64,000 bases of DNA from CADEDH01 sp039029735 (GCA_039029735.1 JBCCFL010000022.1:1-64000), one strand, 5' to 3'; counted from the stretch's first letter, positions 1-9,438 are shown. Translations and numbers: made by a program. The notes: generated by a model not told the origin, from the letters alone.

Positions 1-502
1 GCGCAGGCGGCACCGGCGCAACGGTGGACGTCGTGGTCGAGGTCAGGAGAGGAATGGCCGGCGCAACCGATGTGGGAGGAGCCGGAGGGCTCATCGGTGG
101 TGCGGGCATCGACGGCGGCGCCGCTGTTGGGTCGGTGCCGGGAGCGTCAGCCGGTGGGCTCGGCTGCGGCTCGGGTGAGATGTCGTCCGCCTCGTCGTCT
201 CGATCCGGAAACGGAGTGAGCGTCGGCGGTGGCTGGGCTGGCGCCGGTGGCATGCCCGGAGCGACCTCAATCGGCTCGGCCACCGGTGTGGGCGCCGTCG
301 TACCACCCCCGCCCGGAGCCAAGGTGGGCACCGGGCGATCGCACGCCGTGACGAGGCCCGCAGCACCACCCAGCACGAGAAGTCGGCGACGGCTGAGAGA
401 CCACGGGCCGCCTGTGGCCTCTAGGCCCTCGTTGTCGCTGGCGCCGACGGTTTCCTGAGCCGCTTCGGTGTCCGTTGCTGTCACGTCGTCCTCACTCCGC
501 AT
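1..502 (-). CDS. Tat-type lipoprotein, proline/threonine-rich (C-terminus beyond window edge)
   Basis: Reading from an ATG at 502, or a GTG at 484 preceded by GTGAGGA, the frame stays open to the left edge. The protein has an acidic cytoplasmic leader of about 36 residues, then the twin-arginine/lipobox segment SRRRLLVLGGAAGLVTAC ending at Cys54. That segment predicts Tat export and lipidation of the cysteine. What follows is a low-complexity Pro/Ala/Thr-rich stretch, probably a spacer that lifts a distal domain off the membrane; the distal domain is not in the window. The gene lies 88 bp downstream of the ECF sigma gene on the same strand, so the two may be cotranscribed. The function cannot be named. 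The opposite strand also has an open frame here, but it is Gly/Ala-rich and has no signal. Confidence 0.6.
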   Translation of the reverse strand, partial: MRSEDDVTATDTEAAQETVGASDNEGLEATGGPWSLSRRRLLVLGGAAGLVTACDRPVPTLAPGGGGTTAPTPVAEPIEVAPGMPPAPAQPPPTLTPFPDRDDEADDISPEPQPSPPADAPGTDPTAAPPSMPAPPMSPPAPPTSVAPAIPLLTSTTTSTVAPVPPA

Positions 503-590
503 CGACTGCCCCGATGCGGACCCTACGACTGGCGCTCGGCACCAACTGGGCGGAAAGTGGACGACGTTGGGGCGACCGATGAGGCCGGTG

Positions 591-1202
591 TCAGGACGCT
601 GCGAGCTCCAGGTGACGGCCCAGTTCGGCGTCGGCCCTGAGCTTTGCGATGGCCCGTCCGAGCGTGGGTCCGATCGACCCCACCGGGATGCCGAGGCGAT
701 CGTGCATCGTCTTGAGCGGCTCCGGCCGATCGGTGAGCAGCCGAGCCATCACGACGGCCCGTTCCCGGTCGCCCAGCCGGTCAACCGCCTGTCCGAGTGC
801 CCGTCGCAGGTCGTCGGGTATGTCTCGGACGTCGATCGTCTCGCGATCATCGACCGTCTCGGCGAGATCGTCGGTGGGGATCACGCGGTTGTTCTGGCGA
901 ACCAGACGCCGGCCGTGATTCGACGCGACCACCGAGATCCAGCGGGGCAGGGCCGCTGGTTCGCGAACGGCAGGGAGCTTCTCGAACAGCGTTCGCCACG
1001 TCTCGGCCTCGGCCTCTTCACGGATCTGCTGGTTCAGCGGAAACGTGGCCAGCGTGCCTCGGACCGCCGGAGTGAGCCGCTCGATCAGCAATGTCCAGCC
1101 CTCCTCGTGCCCGGAGTTGATCACGGCCACGAGATCGGTGATGTGGCTCGCGTCCCCTAGGGCGATCGATGCGGGTGCAGGTGATGTGTTCGGCGTCGGC
1201 AT
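591..1202 (-). CDS. ECF-type RNA polymerase sigma factor (sigma-70 family)
   Basis: A 203-residue protein with the two-domain ECF layout. Region 2 spans about residues 33-105 (LPRWISVVASNHGRRLVRQN is the end of the core-binding/-10 helix). Region 4 spans about 131-190, with an HTH of the type IPVGSIGPTLGRAIAKLR for -35 recognition. The ATG at 1202 is chosen because GGAGGGG lies just upstream and the residues before it do not look like a sigma factor. No anti-sigma gene is adjacent. The Tat-lipoprotein gene follows on the same strand, and the SARP-type regulator diverges from it across about 150 bp. Its target genes cannot be read from the sequence. Confidence 0.9.
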   Translation of the reverse strand: MPTPNTSPAPASIALGDASHITDLVAVINSGHEEGWTLLIERLTPAVRGTLATFPLNQQIREEAEAETWRTLFEKLPAVREPAALPRWISVVASNHGRRLVRQNNRVIPTDDLAETVDDRETIDVRDIPDDLRRALGQAVDRLGDRERAVVMARLLTDRPEPLKTMHDRLGIPVGSIGPTLGRAIAKLRADAELGRHLELAAS

Positions 1203-1350
1203 CTCGAATCCCCTCCGTGCGTGTCCAACGTTCTGGTGTGCACATCGTCGAAGGACGCGGTGAGAGGTCGGTGAGAAGCGCCGTGGCGCGCAGGCGGTCG
1301 GGCCTTCACCAGCGGGCGTGGGCCCCTGAGCAGGGAATAGGCTCCGAGTC

Positions 1351-4300
1351 GTGGTCGACAGGGAGCCGGCTCGCTCACACGATTCGAACGCCGTTCGAAT
1401 CGAGGTTCTCGGCCCTTGTCGCGCCCGGCGTGGCGAGGTGGTGCTCGATCTCGCTCCGACCAAACCCAATGCGGTTCTTGCCGTTCTCGTCGCCAGTGAT
1501 CGACACACGGCGACCGACGCGCGTCTGCTCGACGAGATCTGGGGGCGTGAGGCCGACCGCTCGGGCCTCGACACACTCAAAAATGCCGTCTACCAGCTCA
1601 ACCGTCGATTCGACGATGCGTTCGGCCTTCGGCCCATCGCCCATGGCGGTGCCGGCTACTCCCTGATCCCCGAACTGATCCGGGTGGATGCCGATGAGTT
1701 CTCGGCGGCTGTCAACGAGATCGAGTTCGCCGACGCGTCCGCTGGTGATCGCCTGGCGCGTAGCGAGCACGTGTTGGCGTTGTGGCGAAGTGAGCCACTT
1801 CCGGGGTTCGACGAGATGCCGACCGTGGACTCCCTCCGACGATCCCTCGTCAGCGCGCACTACGGCGCGCGCAAGGCGTGGGCGGCGGCAGCCGTGGATG
1901 TGGGCCAGCACGACGTGGCGTTGGTGTCGATCGAGCAGTTGGCAGCGGATCATCCTGATGATGAGCACGTGTGCTCGATTCTGATGCGCGCCTACGCCCG
2001 GTCGGGCCGTCAACGCGATGCCTTGCGGGCGTATGAGGACCTCAGACGGCGGATCGGCGAGGAGAGCGGCATCGAGCCATCAGCCGATCTGAACGCCCTC
2101 TACCTCGATCTGCTGCTCGGCCGTACCGGTGAGGGCGTGATCGCCGCCGACAGCTCTGATGGCCACATGCATGCGGGTGCGGCTGATCCACCGACGGATG
2201 CGCCTGTTCTCCCAGCGGAACTGACACGGATGGCTCGGCGACCGTTCTCCGGGCGAGAGGACGAGGTGGTCCGCGTGCGCCACGTTGCGTCGGCGCCCCC
2301 TGACGCCGGGCCTGGTCTTGTTGTGATCAGCGGTGCTCCCGGCATCGGCAAGACCAGGTTGATGGCTGCGATCGTGAGCGAGCTGACGGCGACTGGTCTA
2401 CAGGTTCGGTACGCCCGCTGTCTCCCTGAACTCGATCGGGCCACGGGCGCGATCGGCCAGCTCTTCCCGGATCAGGGGTCGGAGGTGGACACTCCGAGCG
2501 GCCATCTCGCTGCAGGCCTGAGTGATGTGTTGGTCAACGTGGACGTCCGGCTCGGCTACCGCCAGCGCCTTGCGCTGGCGGCCCGTCGTGCCCACGACAC
2601 GGTGGACATCAGTCAACGAACGGTCCTGTGCGTTGAGGACGCGCAGTGGCTCGACAACGGCTCGCAGATGGTGCTCTCAGATCTGCTGGCCGAGTCCGTG
2701 CCCGTCACCGTCATCATGACGTGCCGGCCCGAGGCGATTCGTCCCGGCGACTCCGGCACGGGCGGGGAGGAGCTCGACTCCACCGACCTAGGGTCGTGGC
2801 TCGACGGCATGCAGTGGGAGGAGCTGGCCCTCGGGCCGCTCGACGACGCGGCTGTATTACCACTCGTCCAGGCCGTTCTTCCGATGCGCTTCCGGCACCG
2901 GGCCGCAGCCACTGTCGAACTGATCCAGCGACAGGCCCGGGGAATCCCGATTCTGGTCACCGAGGTACTCAACGCCGTCGATCGTCAGGTGTCGTCGAGT
3001 CGCTCCTTCTCCCTCGGGGCGATCGAGGCTGTGGTACCTGATGACCTCCAGGGAGCTGTCGAGCGAAGCATGCGACGGCTCACCGCCGAGGGGCGCGAGG
3101 CGCTCAAGGCGGCGGCGGTGGCTGGTATGCGAGCAGAGCTCGACATCGTGGCTGCCGTACTCGATCTCGACGAGGACGCCGTGGCGGCGTCGCTCGAGGA
3201 GGCCGTTTCCGAACAGCTGATCACTGACCGGACCGGCCGCCTGGGCGAGTACCAATTCATCCATGACCTCCATCGCAGCGCCGTTCTGGGCGAACTCGGG
3301 GTGAACCGACGGGTGCGGCTGCACCGGCGCTACGCCGAGGTGATCGAGGTTCGGAGAGGGCGATCCGGCGTGCGGGACCGGGCGGCGCACCTGGTGCAGG
3401 CCGTACCGCTCGTCGACGGTGGCGACGCGGTCACAGCATCGCTTGCCGCTGCCCAGGATGCTGTTGCGCGCTTCGATGTTGAAGACGCTGTACGTCTGCT
3501 GCATCGAGCGCTCGCCGTCACGCACGAGGTCACGGTGCCAGCTGGTCTGCGGTGCGACGTACTGACCGCGCTGGCGGCCTTGGAGGCCTGGATCGGTGAA
3601 CGCGAGGCGGCCCGTGACCACTTCGAGGCCGCGCTGGCCATCTCGGACGACATCGGGGACGTGGAGCGTCGGGCGACGTTGCTGCTCGCAGTCGATGCCG
3701 ACAATCGGGTGGTGCTCACCTTGGCCGACCGGCGTGAGCTGCTGATCGACGTCAACCGCACGCTCGGCGATGCAGAGCCGACGCCGCTCTCGGTGTCGGT
3801 GCGGGCTCGCCTGCTCGGTGAGGCCGTGATGCCGGGGCGATACATCGACACCGGGATCGACGCCCATGAGCTCGTGGCGACGGCGCGAACGCTGGACGAC
3901 AACCGTGCGCTGACGGACGCCCTGTTCGCCGCCCACGTCGCAACTCGTGCGTCATCTGACCTCGGCGCCCGGTCACGGCTCACGAACGAGTTCGTCGAGC
4001 TGACGACCGATGCCGACCCAGGGTTCACTGCTGAGTTGGAGAGCCTGGGATGCCGGATTTACGACCTCTTCGGCGGTGGTCGGTTCGACGAGGCGATCAC
4101 GGCGACACGACGCATGGCCCAGCTCGCCCGCGAGCGATCCGTGGCCCGGTTCGCCTGGCGGGCAAAGGTTGTGCAGTCGGCGCTTCTGCGGGCAACGGGT
4201 CAAAACGACGCGGCTGACATGCTCGCCGGCGAGGCGCTGATCGAAGGAAAGGGGGTTGGGGGCGCGGACGCCAACGCCGTGTTCGCCATGCAGACCCACG

Positions 4301-4788
4301 ACTCCCTTCGCCATCAGGGCGCGCTCGGGAGCCTCGTGGATGCGCTGCGACTGGCCGCAGGGCAGACCGAGGTGGTGGTGATCCACCTGTTGTTGGCCCA
4401 AGCCCTGGCTCACGCCGACGATCTTGACGGCGCCCGTCGTGAGTGGGCGGCCTGGCGGGACGCTGCACTGGCGTTGCCGCCCGAGGATCTGTGGCTCCCG
4501 ACGAAGGCACTCGCCGCCGAACTCGTCGCTACCGGCGTTGGGAACGCGGCCGACGCCGTGGGTCTCGCCGCCGAACTCGCGCCCTTCGGCGGTCAGTGGG
4601 TGCCTGTCGGCATCCCTGTTGCCACCTGGGGGCCGGTCGACGCCTACCTCGGACTGCTCACCGGAGCACAAGGCGACGTCGCCGACGCCGACCGTCTCCT
4701 CCGGTCTGCGATGGCACAGTGTGAGGCGGCCGGAGCTGGGCCGTGGCGTGTCTGGGCGGCCGAGCACGCCAACGCACTCGGCTTGTAG
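1351..4788 (+). CDS. SARP/BTAD-type transcriptional regulator with AAA ATPase and TPR-like region (AfsR-like)
   Basis: An 1145-residue cytoplasmic regulator. Residues about 15-95 form a winged-helix OmpR-like DNA-binding domain (RIEVLGPCRARRGEVVLDL opening, as in SARPs). Residues about 105-255 form the bacterial transcriptional activator (BTAD) helical domain. An AAA/STAND ATPase follows, with Walker A GAPGIGKT at 328-335 and a Walker B-like VLCVEDAQWLD near 425-435. The C-terminal half is alpha-helical and TPR-like. Known relatives use ATP hydrolysis and TPR ligand sensing to gate transcription activation. The start is a GTG at 1351; the upstream Shine-Dalgarno is weak, so the exact start is uncertain. 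It diverges from the ECF sigma gene. The target genes and inducer are unknown. Confidence 0.88.
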   Translation: MVDREPARSHDSNAVRIEVLGPCRARRGEVVLDLAPTKPNAVLAVLVASDRHTATDARLLDEIWGREADRSGLDTLKNAVYQLNRRFDDAFGLRPIAHGGAGYSLIPELIRVDADEFSAAVNEIEFADASAGDRLARSEHVLALWRSEPLPGFDEMPTVDSLRRSLVSAHYGARKAWAAAAVDVGQHDVALVSIEQLAADHPDDEHVCSILMRAYARSGRQRDALRAYEDLRRRIGEESGIEPSADLNALYLDLLLGRTGEGVIAADSSDGHMHAGAADPPTDAPVLPAELTRMARRPFSGREDEVVRVRHVASAPPDAGPGLVVISGAPGIGKTRLMAAIVSELTATGLQVRYARCLPELDRATGAIGQLFPDQGSEVDTPSGHLAAGLSDVLVNVDVRLGYRQRLALAARRAHDTVDISQRTVLCVEDAQWLDNGSQMVLSDLLAESVPVTVIMTCRPEAIRPGDSGTGGEELDSTDLGSWLDGMQWEELALGPLDDAAVLPLVQAVLPMRFRHRAAATVELIQRQARGIPILVTEVLNAVDRQVSSSRSFSLGAIEAVVPDDLQGAVERSMRRLTAEGREALKAAAVAGMRAELDIVAAVLDLDEDAVAASLEEAVSEQLITDRTGRLGEYQFIHDLHRSAVLGELGVNRRVRLHRRYAEVIEVRRGRSGVRDRAAHLVQAVPLVDGGDAVTASLAAAQDAVARFDVEDAVRLLHRALAVTHEVTVPAGLRCDVLTALAALEAWIGEREAARDHFEAALAISDDIGDVERRATLLLAVDADNRVVLTLADRRELLIDVNRTLGDAEPTPLSVSVRARLLGEAVMPGRYIDTGIDAHELVATARTLDDNRALTDALFAAHVATRASSDLGARSRLTNEFVELTTDADPGFTAELESLGCRIYDLFGGGRFDEAITATRRMAQLARERSVARFAWRAKVVQSALLRATGQNDAADMLAGEALIEGKGVGGADANAVFAMQTHDSLRHQGALGSLVDALRLAAGQTEVVVIHLLLAQALAHADDLDGARREWAAWRDAALALPPEDLWLPTKALAAELVATGVGNAADAVGLAAELAPFGGQWVPVGIPVATWGPVDAYLGLLTGAQGDVADADRLLRSAMAQCEAAGAGPWRVWAAEHANALGL

Positions 4789-4794
4789 GCCATC

Positions 4795-5673
4795 TCAGAT
4801 CCCGCGGGGTCGGGTGTAGTGCGCGATGGGCTGAAGGCTCCTGGCTCGCCAGAAGTCACTCGGCGTCACCCAGTCCGAGATCGCTGCTGGATCGACGAGG
4901 TCCGAGAACAGATGCGCCGCGCCGTCGTCCACATCGATCGGGTTGCCGGCAGCTTCGAAGGCCCGGTAGACCTCGCGTGAGCAGGTGGTGCCACGACGAT
5001 CCGGCCCGTCATCGGCGCCGGGATCCACCTTCTTGTAGAGATCGATGAACTTGTTCGCCTCGACCTCCATCTTCCCGTGCATGAGCTCGAACAACTCGAG
5101 CGTGACCTTCGGGGCATAGGCGTTCGGAGGGTTCACGTTGTAGGCCCGGTTGATCCAGAAGCGCGCATAGTCGGCGAGATGGGCGAAGTCGAACACCGGT
5201 TTCGGATCGGCGGTGAAGCGAGCCTCGATGTGGGCGAGCAACGCCTCGGTGTTGAGAGGGTTCGTGTTGTCGTTCCACCGCATCGCCGTGACCTGCTGAT
5301 ACGAGATGCCACCACCGACCTCGTCACCCTCAAGCCCGAGCAGCGCGCCGAGCGACACCTTGGAGAGGGTGCCGTGTCGCTCGAGCCGACCGCGCGCCAG
5401 GAGATCGTTCTTGACGTCCTCCCGCAACATCTCGAAGTTGAGGCCTGCGTGGTACGTCAGATCGGTCCACCGTGCGGCAGCAGCCAGTGAGAAGGCGTCG
5501 TCATCATTGGTGTCCTCGGCCGCCTGCCACCCCACCCAGATTCCGGCGTGGTTGAAGTGGCTGCCATCCGCCCACTGCACGAGCCGATCGAAGGGGTCGG
5601 TGCCGCTGAAGAGCAGAACGTCGCCACTGACGAGCCCGTTTGCGAACTCGCTGGCAGAGTTGGTGGTGAACAT
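4795..5673 (-). CDS. Permuted papain-fold (YiiX/NlpC-P60-like) amidase/peptidase
   Basis: A 292-residue protein without signal peptide. The N-terminal half has GDVLLFSG and SHFNHAGIWVG (His42). The C-terminal half has GTTCSREVYRAF (Cys231). A His before the Cys is the order of circularly permuted papain-like enzymes such as YiiX/LRAT-type proteins, which act on amide or thioester bonds in peptidoglycan, lipids or proteins. A long middle insert (about residues 75-225) is unlike the short family members and I do not recognise it. Start chosen from AGAGAGGA ten bases upstream of ATG. The trypsin-like peptidase gene lies 66 bp upstream on the same strand, so two cytosolic hydrolases may be coexpressed. 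The substrate is unknown. Confidence 0.75.
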   Translation of the reverse strand: MFTTNSASEFANGLVSGDVLLFSGTDPFDRLVQWADGSHFNHAGIWVGWQAAEDTNDDDAFSLAAAARWTDLTYHAGLNFEMLREDVKNDLLARGRLERHGTLSKVSLGALLGLEGDEVGGGISYQQVTAMRWNDNTNPLNTEALLAHIEARFTADPKPVFDFAHLADYARFWINRAYNVNPPNAYAPKVTLELFELMHGKMEVEANKFIDLYKKVDPGADDGPDRRGTTCSREVYRAFEAAGNPIDVDDGAAHLFSDLVDPAAISDWVTPSDFWRARSLQPIAHYTRPRGI

Positions 5674-5739
5674 GGTGGTCCTCTCTGTACATGCGATTGT
5701 GGTCGATCACCTGCTCGTGCCGTTCAACGGGAGCGGGTC

Positions 5740-6816
5740 TCATGCGTTGTTGGACGCGTCAGGCACGCCGAGGTCCAGCAGCGTCTGCTTGACGGCAAGT
5801 AGTGAAGTTGCGCGATTCATACGCTCACCGAGGTTCAAGGGCACGCCACTGTGAATGGCCACCACTGCGCCCGATTCGACGTGAATGATCGGCGACCCCG
5901 AGCTGTTCTCGGCAGTGCTGCAGTCGTGATGAATCTCGTCACCTGACACGAGGGTGATGTTGCCTGGACTCCAGCGCTTGCGCCCTACGTTGTGCAGACC
6001 CCCGGACTTCAGACCGTTCGTCGCCTCCATCACGAACGAGCCCTCCGCCGTGGCGTTCACGCTGCGCGGGTAGCCCACTGCGGCGACGCCGTCGCCCTCC
6101 TGTGGCTTGTTGGTGAGATCCACCGGGGCCGGGTCGTAGTCCGGGGGCGCCGCATCCAGGCGGAGCACCGCGATGTCGAGCAGAGGATCGATCGCTTCGA
6201 CCGCACTGATCGTCTGAATGGTCTGTGCAGGTGGGATGGTCGAATCCGCCGTGCTGTTGAGGCCGAACCAGACCTCCGTGCCGACGATCGCGTCGTGGTT
6301 GGCGCCGACGATGTGGGTGACCGCGTGGCTGTTCGTCACGACGAGATCCGTGGCGACCAGCACACCCGACGCAGAGAGCGCCTTATTGAGAGGCGAGATG
6401 CGACACGCAGCGCGAACCGCCGCTGGCTTCAGCATGTGGTGGTGCGCCCAGTCCGTGTAGGTGCCGAGGATCACGACGGTGTCGTCGACCACGAAGCCGA
6501 ACGGGTTCTTGTCGGGTTCAACCGAGATACAGAGGTGTCGGCTTGCCCAGCGAGGAAGATCCATGGCGTGCCCCATCACGGGAAAGGCCAACCCCGTGTC
6601 GAGGTCGATGATGTGATCCTGCTTTGGGGGCAACAGGTCCGGGTTCACGCCCTCGAGAACGAGGAACTTGTCGGGCAGATTGGTGCGACGGATGATCCGC
6701 ACGCCGGCGGGCACGTCGGATGGGTCCAGGCCCGCCGCCTCGACCGCGGCTCGGGCCTCAGGATCGACTGGGCCACCTGGGTGGCGGAAGCCGTCAAATT
6801 CGTCGAACCGGGGCAT
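5740..6816 (-). CDS. Trypsin-like (V8/glutamyl-endopeptidase type) serine peptidase
   Basis: A 358-residue protein from the ATG at 6816, which has AGAAAGG upstream; the frame is open further upstream but without family similarity. The chymotrypsin-fold triad is visible: His164 in VVTNSHAVT, Asp214 in DPLLDIAVLRL, and Ser306 in ENSSGSPIIH. The last corresponds to GxSGxP of V8-like enzymes. The first 130 residues form a separate acidic domain that I do not recognise. No signal peptide, propeptide or membrane segment is visible, so a cytoplasmic role or non-classical export is implied; this is unusual for secreted V8-type enzymes. It is followed 66 bp later by the papain-fold amidase gene, a possible partner. 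Confidence 0.85.
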   Translation of the reverse strand: MPRFDEFDGFRHPGGPVDPEARAAVEAAGLDPSDVPAGVRIIRRTNLPDKFLVLEGVNPDLLPPKQDHIIDLDTGLAFPVMGHAMDLPRWASRHLCISVEPDKNPFGFVVDDTVVILGTYTDWAHHHMLKPAAVRAACRISPLNKALSASGVLVATDLVVTNSHAVTHIVGANHDAIVGTEVWFGLNSTADSTIPPAQTIQTISAVEAIDPLLDIAVLRLDAAPPDYDPAPVDLTNKPQEGDGVAAVGYPRSVNATAEGSFVMEATNGLKSGGLHNVGRKRWSPGNITLVSGDEIHHDCSTAENSSGSPIIHVESGAVVAIHSGVPLNLGERMNRATSLLAVKQTLLDLGVPDASNNA

Positions 6817-6964
6817 CAGCGCTGGCCTTTCTCGGAGAGCGTGGCACGACCTGACCCCCCTCCAGGCCAGGCCGACGACAACCCGCATCCTTACAGTTCG
6901 CGAGCCGCAGTGCTCTGGATGCACCAACCTTCGTGTTGATACGCGAGTTCGACGATTTCTCGCG

Positions 6965-8545
6965 TCAGCCCAGTTCACGTAGGACGTTGCGCGTGATGGC
7001 GGCCACCGTGGGGTCGGTGTCGAGCCCGAACACCCAGTCGGTGGTGCCAGCGTTGAACACCCGGCCGCGACCCCGGCTGAACGTCATCATCACCGCGTGG
7101 CCCTGCTCGATCTCGCTGATGCGCTCGCGCCACTGCCCGCCGAAGAGCACCATGGCGGTGCCTTCGAGATCGCCCGGAGGCTTGACCGACGCCCACAGCG
7201 CCTCCGGAGCCTCGCAGCGTTCGGGGGTGATCGACACCAGACGGGCCGGTGCCGTCGCCAGTACCTCGCCGTGGACGGGAGCGCCGTCGACGCCGGTGGG
7301 CACGGGTTGGCCAGTGGACCAGTCGAGGGCGCAGCCGTCGGTCTCGTAGCCCACCACCTGGGCGTCGGACCCGACGAGATCCCCTTCGACCACCCCGGTT
7401 CCGGTGAAGGCCCAGTGTTCGGGCCGGTGCACCCGGTAGCCGCCGGTCCCGTCGGCCACCGCATCGCCAACACGGTGGTACCCACCCCGGGAGAACGTTA
7501 GCCCAATGGTGGAGGTCTCCGGCCGACCGATCAGCGGATCCGACCACATGCTCGTGAGCAGGTGGGCCTGGTCGGTGCCCGCCACCGGATCGTCGAGGCG
7601 GGCGCGACCCTTGTGGCACACCAGCGAACGCCCGTCGTCGGCCACGCGCACCTGCCAGAAGCACGTGTTGCCGGAGAACACGGCCCAGTTGCCGCCCTGG
7701 TCCACGAAGTGGTCGGTCGCGTCGCGCATGGGGGCCGACCAGTACTCGTCGTGGCCGGCCGACACGAGCAGCCGCCGGCCTGTCAGCAACTCGGCGGCCC
7801 GGGCGGGATCGTCGAGATCGGCGCTGACGGCCACGTCGAGGGGGAGCCCGCTGCGCTCGGCCCATCGCACGAACCGGTGCTCGTAGGTGTGCCAGCCCGA
7901 CGAGGCGCACCACATCGGGTAGTCGTTGTCGGCCAGGTAGCTCTGGAGCTGACGATGCTCACGATCATGCACCGGGCCCACTGGCTGCACACGTCCGTCG
8001 TAGACCACATCGCCCGGCGCCGAGGGGCGCCACAGATAACCACGCTCCAACGGCCGGGCGAACGACACCTGGTGGGCGCCCGTGTAGAGGCACCGCCCGC
8101 CCCATTGGTTGTAGGCCTGCCACGTGTTGGTGCCGAGCACCAGAAGCGGCCGATCCGACGCAGCGGCTGGGGCTGGCCGCAGCACGAAGAAGGCGTGGGC
8201 GACGCCACGACGATCGTCATCGCGAGCGGGCGGCGCGTCGGCCTCCATCCGTACCTCGTAGAAGCCGGACGGCCACGACGCCTCGGTTGGGATCGCAACG
8301 GCAACCGGCCAGTCGCAGCCAACGGCCCACGCCTCAGCAGGCACCCCGTGATCGTCGGCCCGACAGTTCTCGCGGCGCCACACCTCGACCGGTTCGGCCC
8401 CCACGCGGCTCACCACCACGGCGAAGGTGGCGCAACGTGCCGATGCGTGGAGTTCCACCACCGCGCCGGCTTCGTAGCTCTGAGCGCCGCAGTACCCCTC
8501 GACCAGTGGCCATGCCGTGTAGTGCTGATCGCGAAGGTGGCTCAC
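6965..8545 (-). CDS. N,N-dimethylformamidase large-subunit-like protein
   Basis: A 526-residue protein resembling the large (beta) subunit of N,N-dimethylformamidase. That enzyme is a mononuclear-iron amidohydrolase splitting DMF to dimethylamine and formate. Supporting segments are LLVLGTNTWQAYNQWGG, SAGHDEYWSAPMRDATDHF and AVFSGNTCFWQVR, the Rossmann/flavodoxin-like core with the conserved xHxEYW stretch of the family. The C-terminal RGRVFNAGTTDWVFGLD is also typical. No small alpha subunit is adjacent. The start ATG overlaps the stop of the PhyH gene by four bases (ATGA), so the two are translationally coupled. The joint substrate is probably an amide or N-alkyl compound, but this is inference. 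Confidence 0.8.
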   Translation of the reverse strand: MSHLRDQHYTAWPLVEGYCGAQSYEAGAVVELHASARCATFAVVVSRVGAEPVEVWRRENCRADDHGVPAEAWAVGCDWPVAVAIPTEASWPSGFYEVRMEADAPPARDDDRRGVAHAFFVLRPAPAAASDRPLLVLGTNTWQAYNQWGGRCLYTGAHQVSFARPLERGYLWRPSAPGDVVYDGRVQPVGPVHDREHRQLQSYLADNDYPMWCASSGWHTYEHRFVRWAERSGLPLDVAVSADLDDPARAAELLTGRRLLVSAGHDEYWSAPMRDATDHFVDQGGNWAVFSGNTCFWQVRVADDGRSLVCHKGRARLDDPVAGTDQAHLLTSMWSDPLIGRPETSTIGLTFSRGGYHRVGDAVADGTGGYRVHRPEHWAFTGTGVVEGDLVGSDAQVVGYETDGCALDWSTGQPVPTGVDGAPVHGEVLATAPARLVSITPERCEAPEALWASVKPPGDLEGTAMVLFGGQWRERISEIEQGHAVMMTFSRGRGRVFNAGTTDWVFGLDTDPTVAAITRNVLRELG

Positions 8546-9438
8546 GGGACGTCGGGGCGACCGCCGAGGTCGTCGACGAATGAGGTGAACGAATCGTTCG
8601 CCTCGGCATAGTCGGACACCAGCCGGGCCTTGCCGTCCTGGCCCCGGAGGGCTGCGAGGGGGTCGGTCTGGTCGCCGACGTACCCGAGAGCGAAGGCGCC
8701 TTGCTGGTACCCCATCATCCGGAGCAGGTCGTCATCGAGCGTCCGGGCCACATCGGGTGGGCACGCCAGATACTGATTCTCCTCCTGGCGCACCCAGCCG
8801 ACGGCGTAGGTGAGGTTCACGCCCTGACGAACGCCGCCGCTGGTGTTGGCTCCGCCACCGTGCAACACCTTGCCGTCGTAGAAGAGCACACTGCCTCGCT
8901 CCATCTCCGCGGTGATCGGCTCGATCGCGGCGGCATCGTCGTCGCTGATCGCACTCGATCCGGGAAGAATCCGGGTGGCGCCGTTTCCTGCGGTGAAGTC
9001 GGTGAGGGCCCACATCGTGTTGCACTGCACGTGGTAGTCGGCGGGGAACGGGTAGAAGTCGAACGCCATCTGGTCTCGATGGAGCTTCTGCGCCGTCTCG
9101 CCCGGGCCAATCGTGATCAGCTGCGTCAGGTGGAGTTGGAACGAGCTGGCCTGGCCGAGCACGTCGCCGACCACGGCCAGCACGAGCGGGTCCATGACCA
9201 GAGGCCGAGCTGCCGGGCAGCGGGCGATCAGCGCACCCGTCCGGCGGGTGAGCCGCCCGTCGTAGTGATCGCGGCCGACGGCCGAGGCGTCGACCCAGGG
9301 CGCGACCTCGGAGGCGAGCGCATCCAGCAGCGGGTCGTCGGCCACCGAACGCACGATCGCGTAGCCGTGGCGGCGGATGTGATCCGCGATCTCGGTCGTT
9401 GGGTGGTCGGAGGCGAACGAGTGCGGGGCAGCAGCCAC
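8542..9438 (-). CDS. Phytanoyl-CoA dioxygenase (PhyH) family Fe(II)/2-oxoglutarate oxygenase
   Basis: A 298-residue protein with the double-stranded beta-helix iron ligands. These are His120 and Asp122 in LHRDQMAFD and a distal His193 in VLHGGGANTSG, followed by Arg204, which probably binds 2-oxoglutarate. The family hydroxylates small molecules or acyl chains using O2. The start is a GTG at 9438. Its stop overlaps the start of the dimethylformamidase-like gene, so both products are probably needed in one pathway, for example oxidative N-dealkylation next to amide hydrolysis (inference). A close paralogue with the same residue spacing lies at 47304-48185. Confidence 0.85.
   Translation of the reverse strand: MAAAPHSFASDHPTTEIADHIRRHGYAIVRSVADDPLLDALASEVAPWVDASAVGRDHYDGRLTRRTGALIARCPAARPLVMDPLVLAVVGDVLGQASSFQLHLTQLITIGPGETAQKLHRDQMAFDFYPFPADYHVQCNTMWALTDFTAGNGATRILPGSSAISDDDAAAIEPITAEMERGSVLFYDGKVLHGGGANTSGGVRQGVNLTYAVGWVRQEENQYLACPPDVARTLDDDLLRMMGYQQGAFALGYVGDQTDPLAALRGQDGKARLVSDYAEANDSFTSFVDDLGGRPDVP

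Noticed and set aside
24..458. Plus-strand 144-residue Gly/Ala/Ser-rich frame
   Set aside because: It is antisense to the Tat-lipoprotein gene, has low-complexity composition and shows no domain or good ribosome site.
468..1160. Plus-strand 230-residue frame
   Set aside because: It is antisense to the ECF sigma gene, which has clear domains and a strong Shine-Dalgarno.
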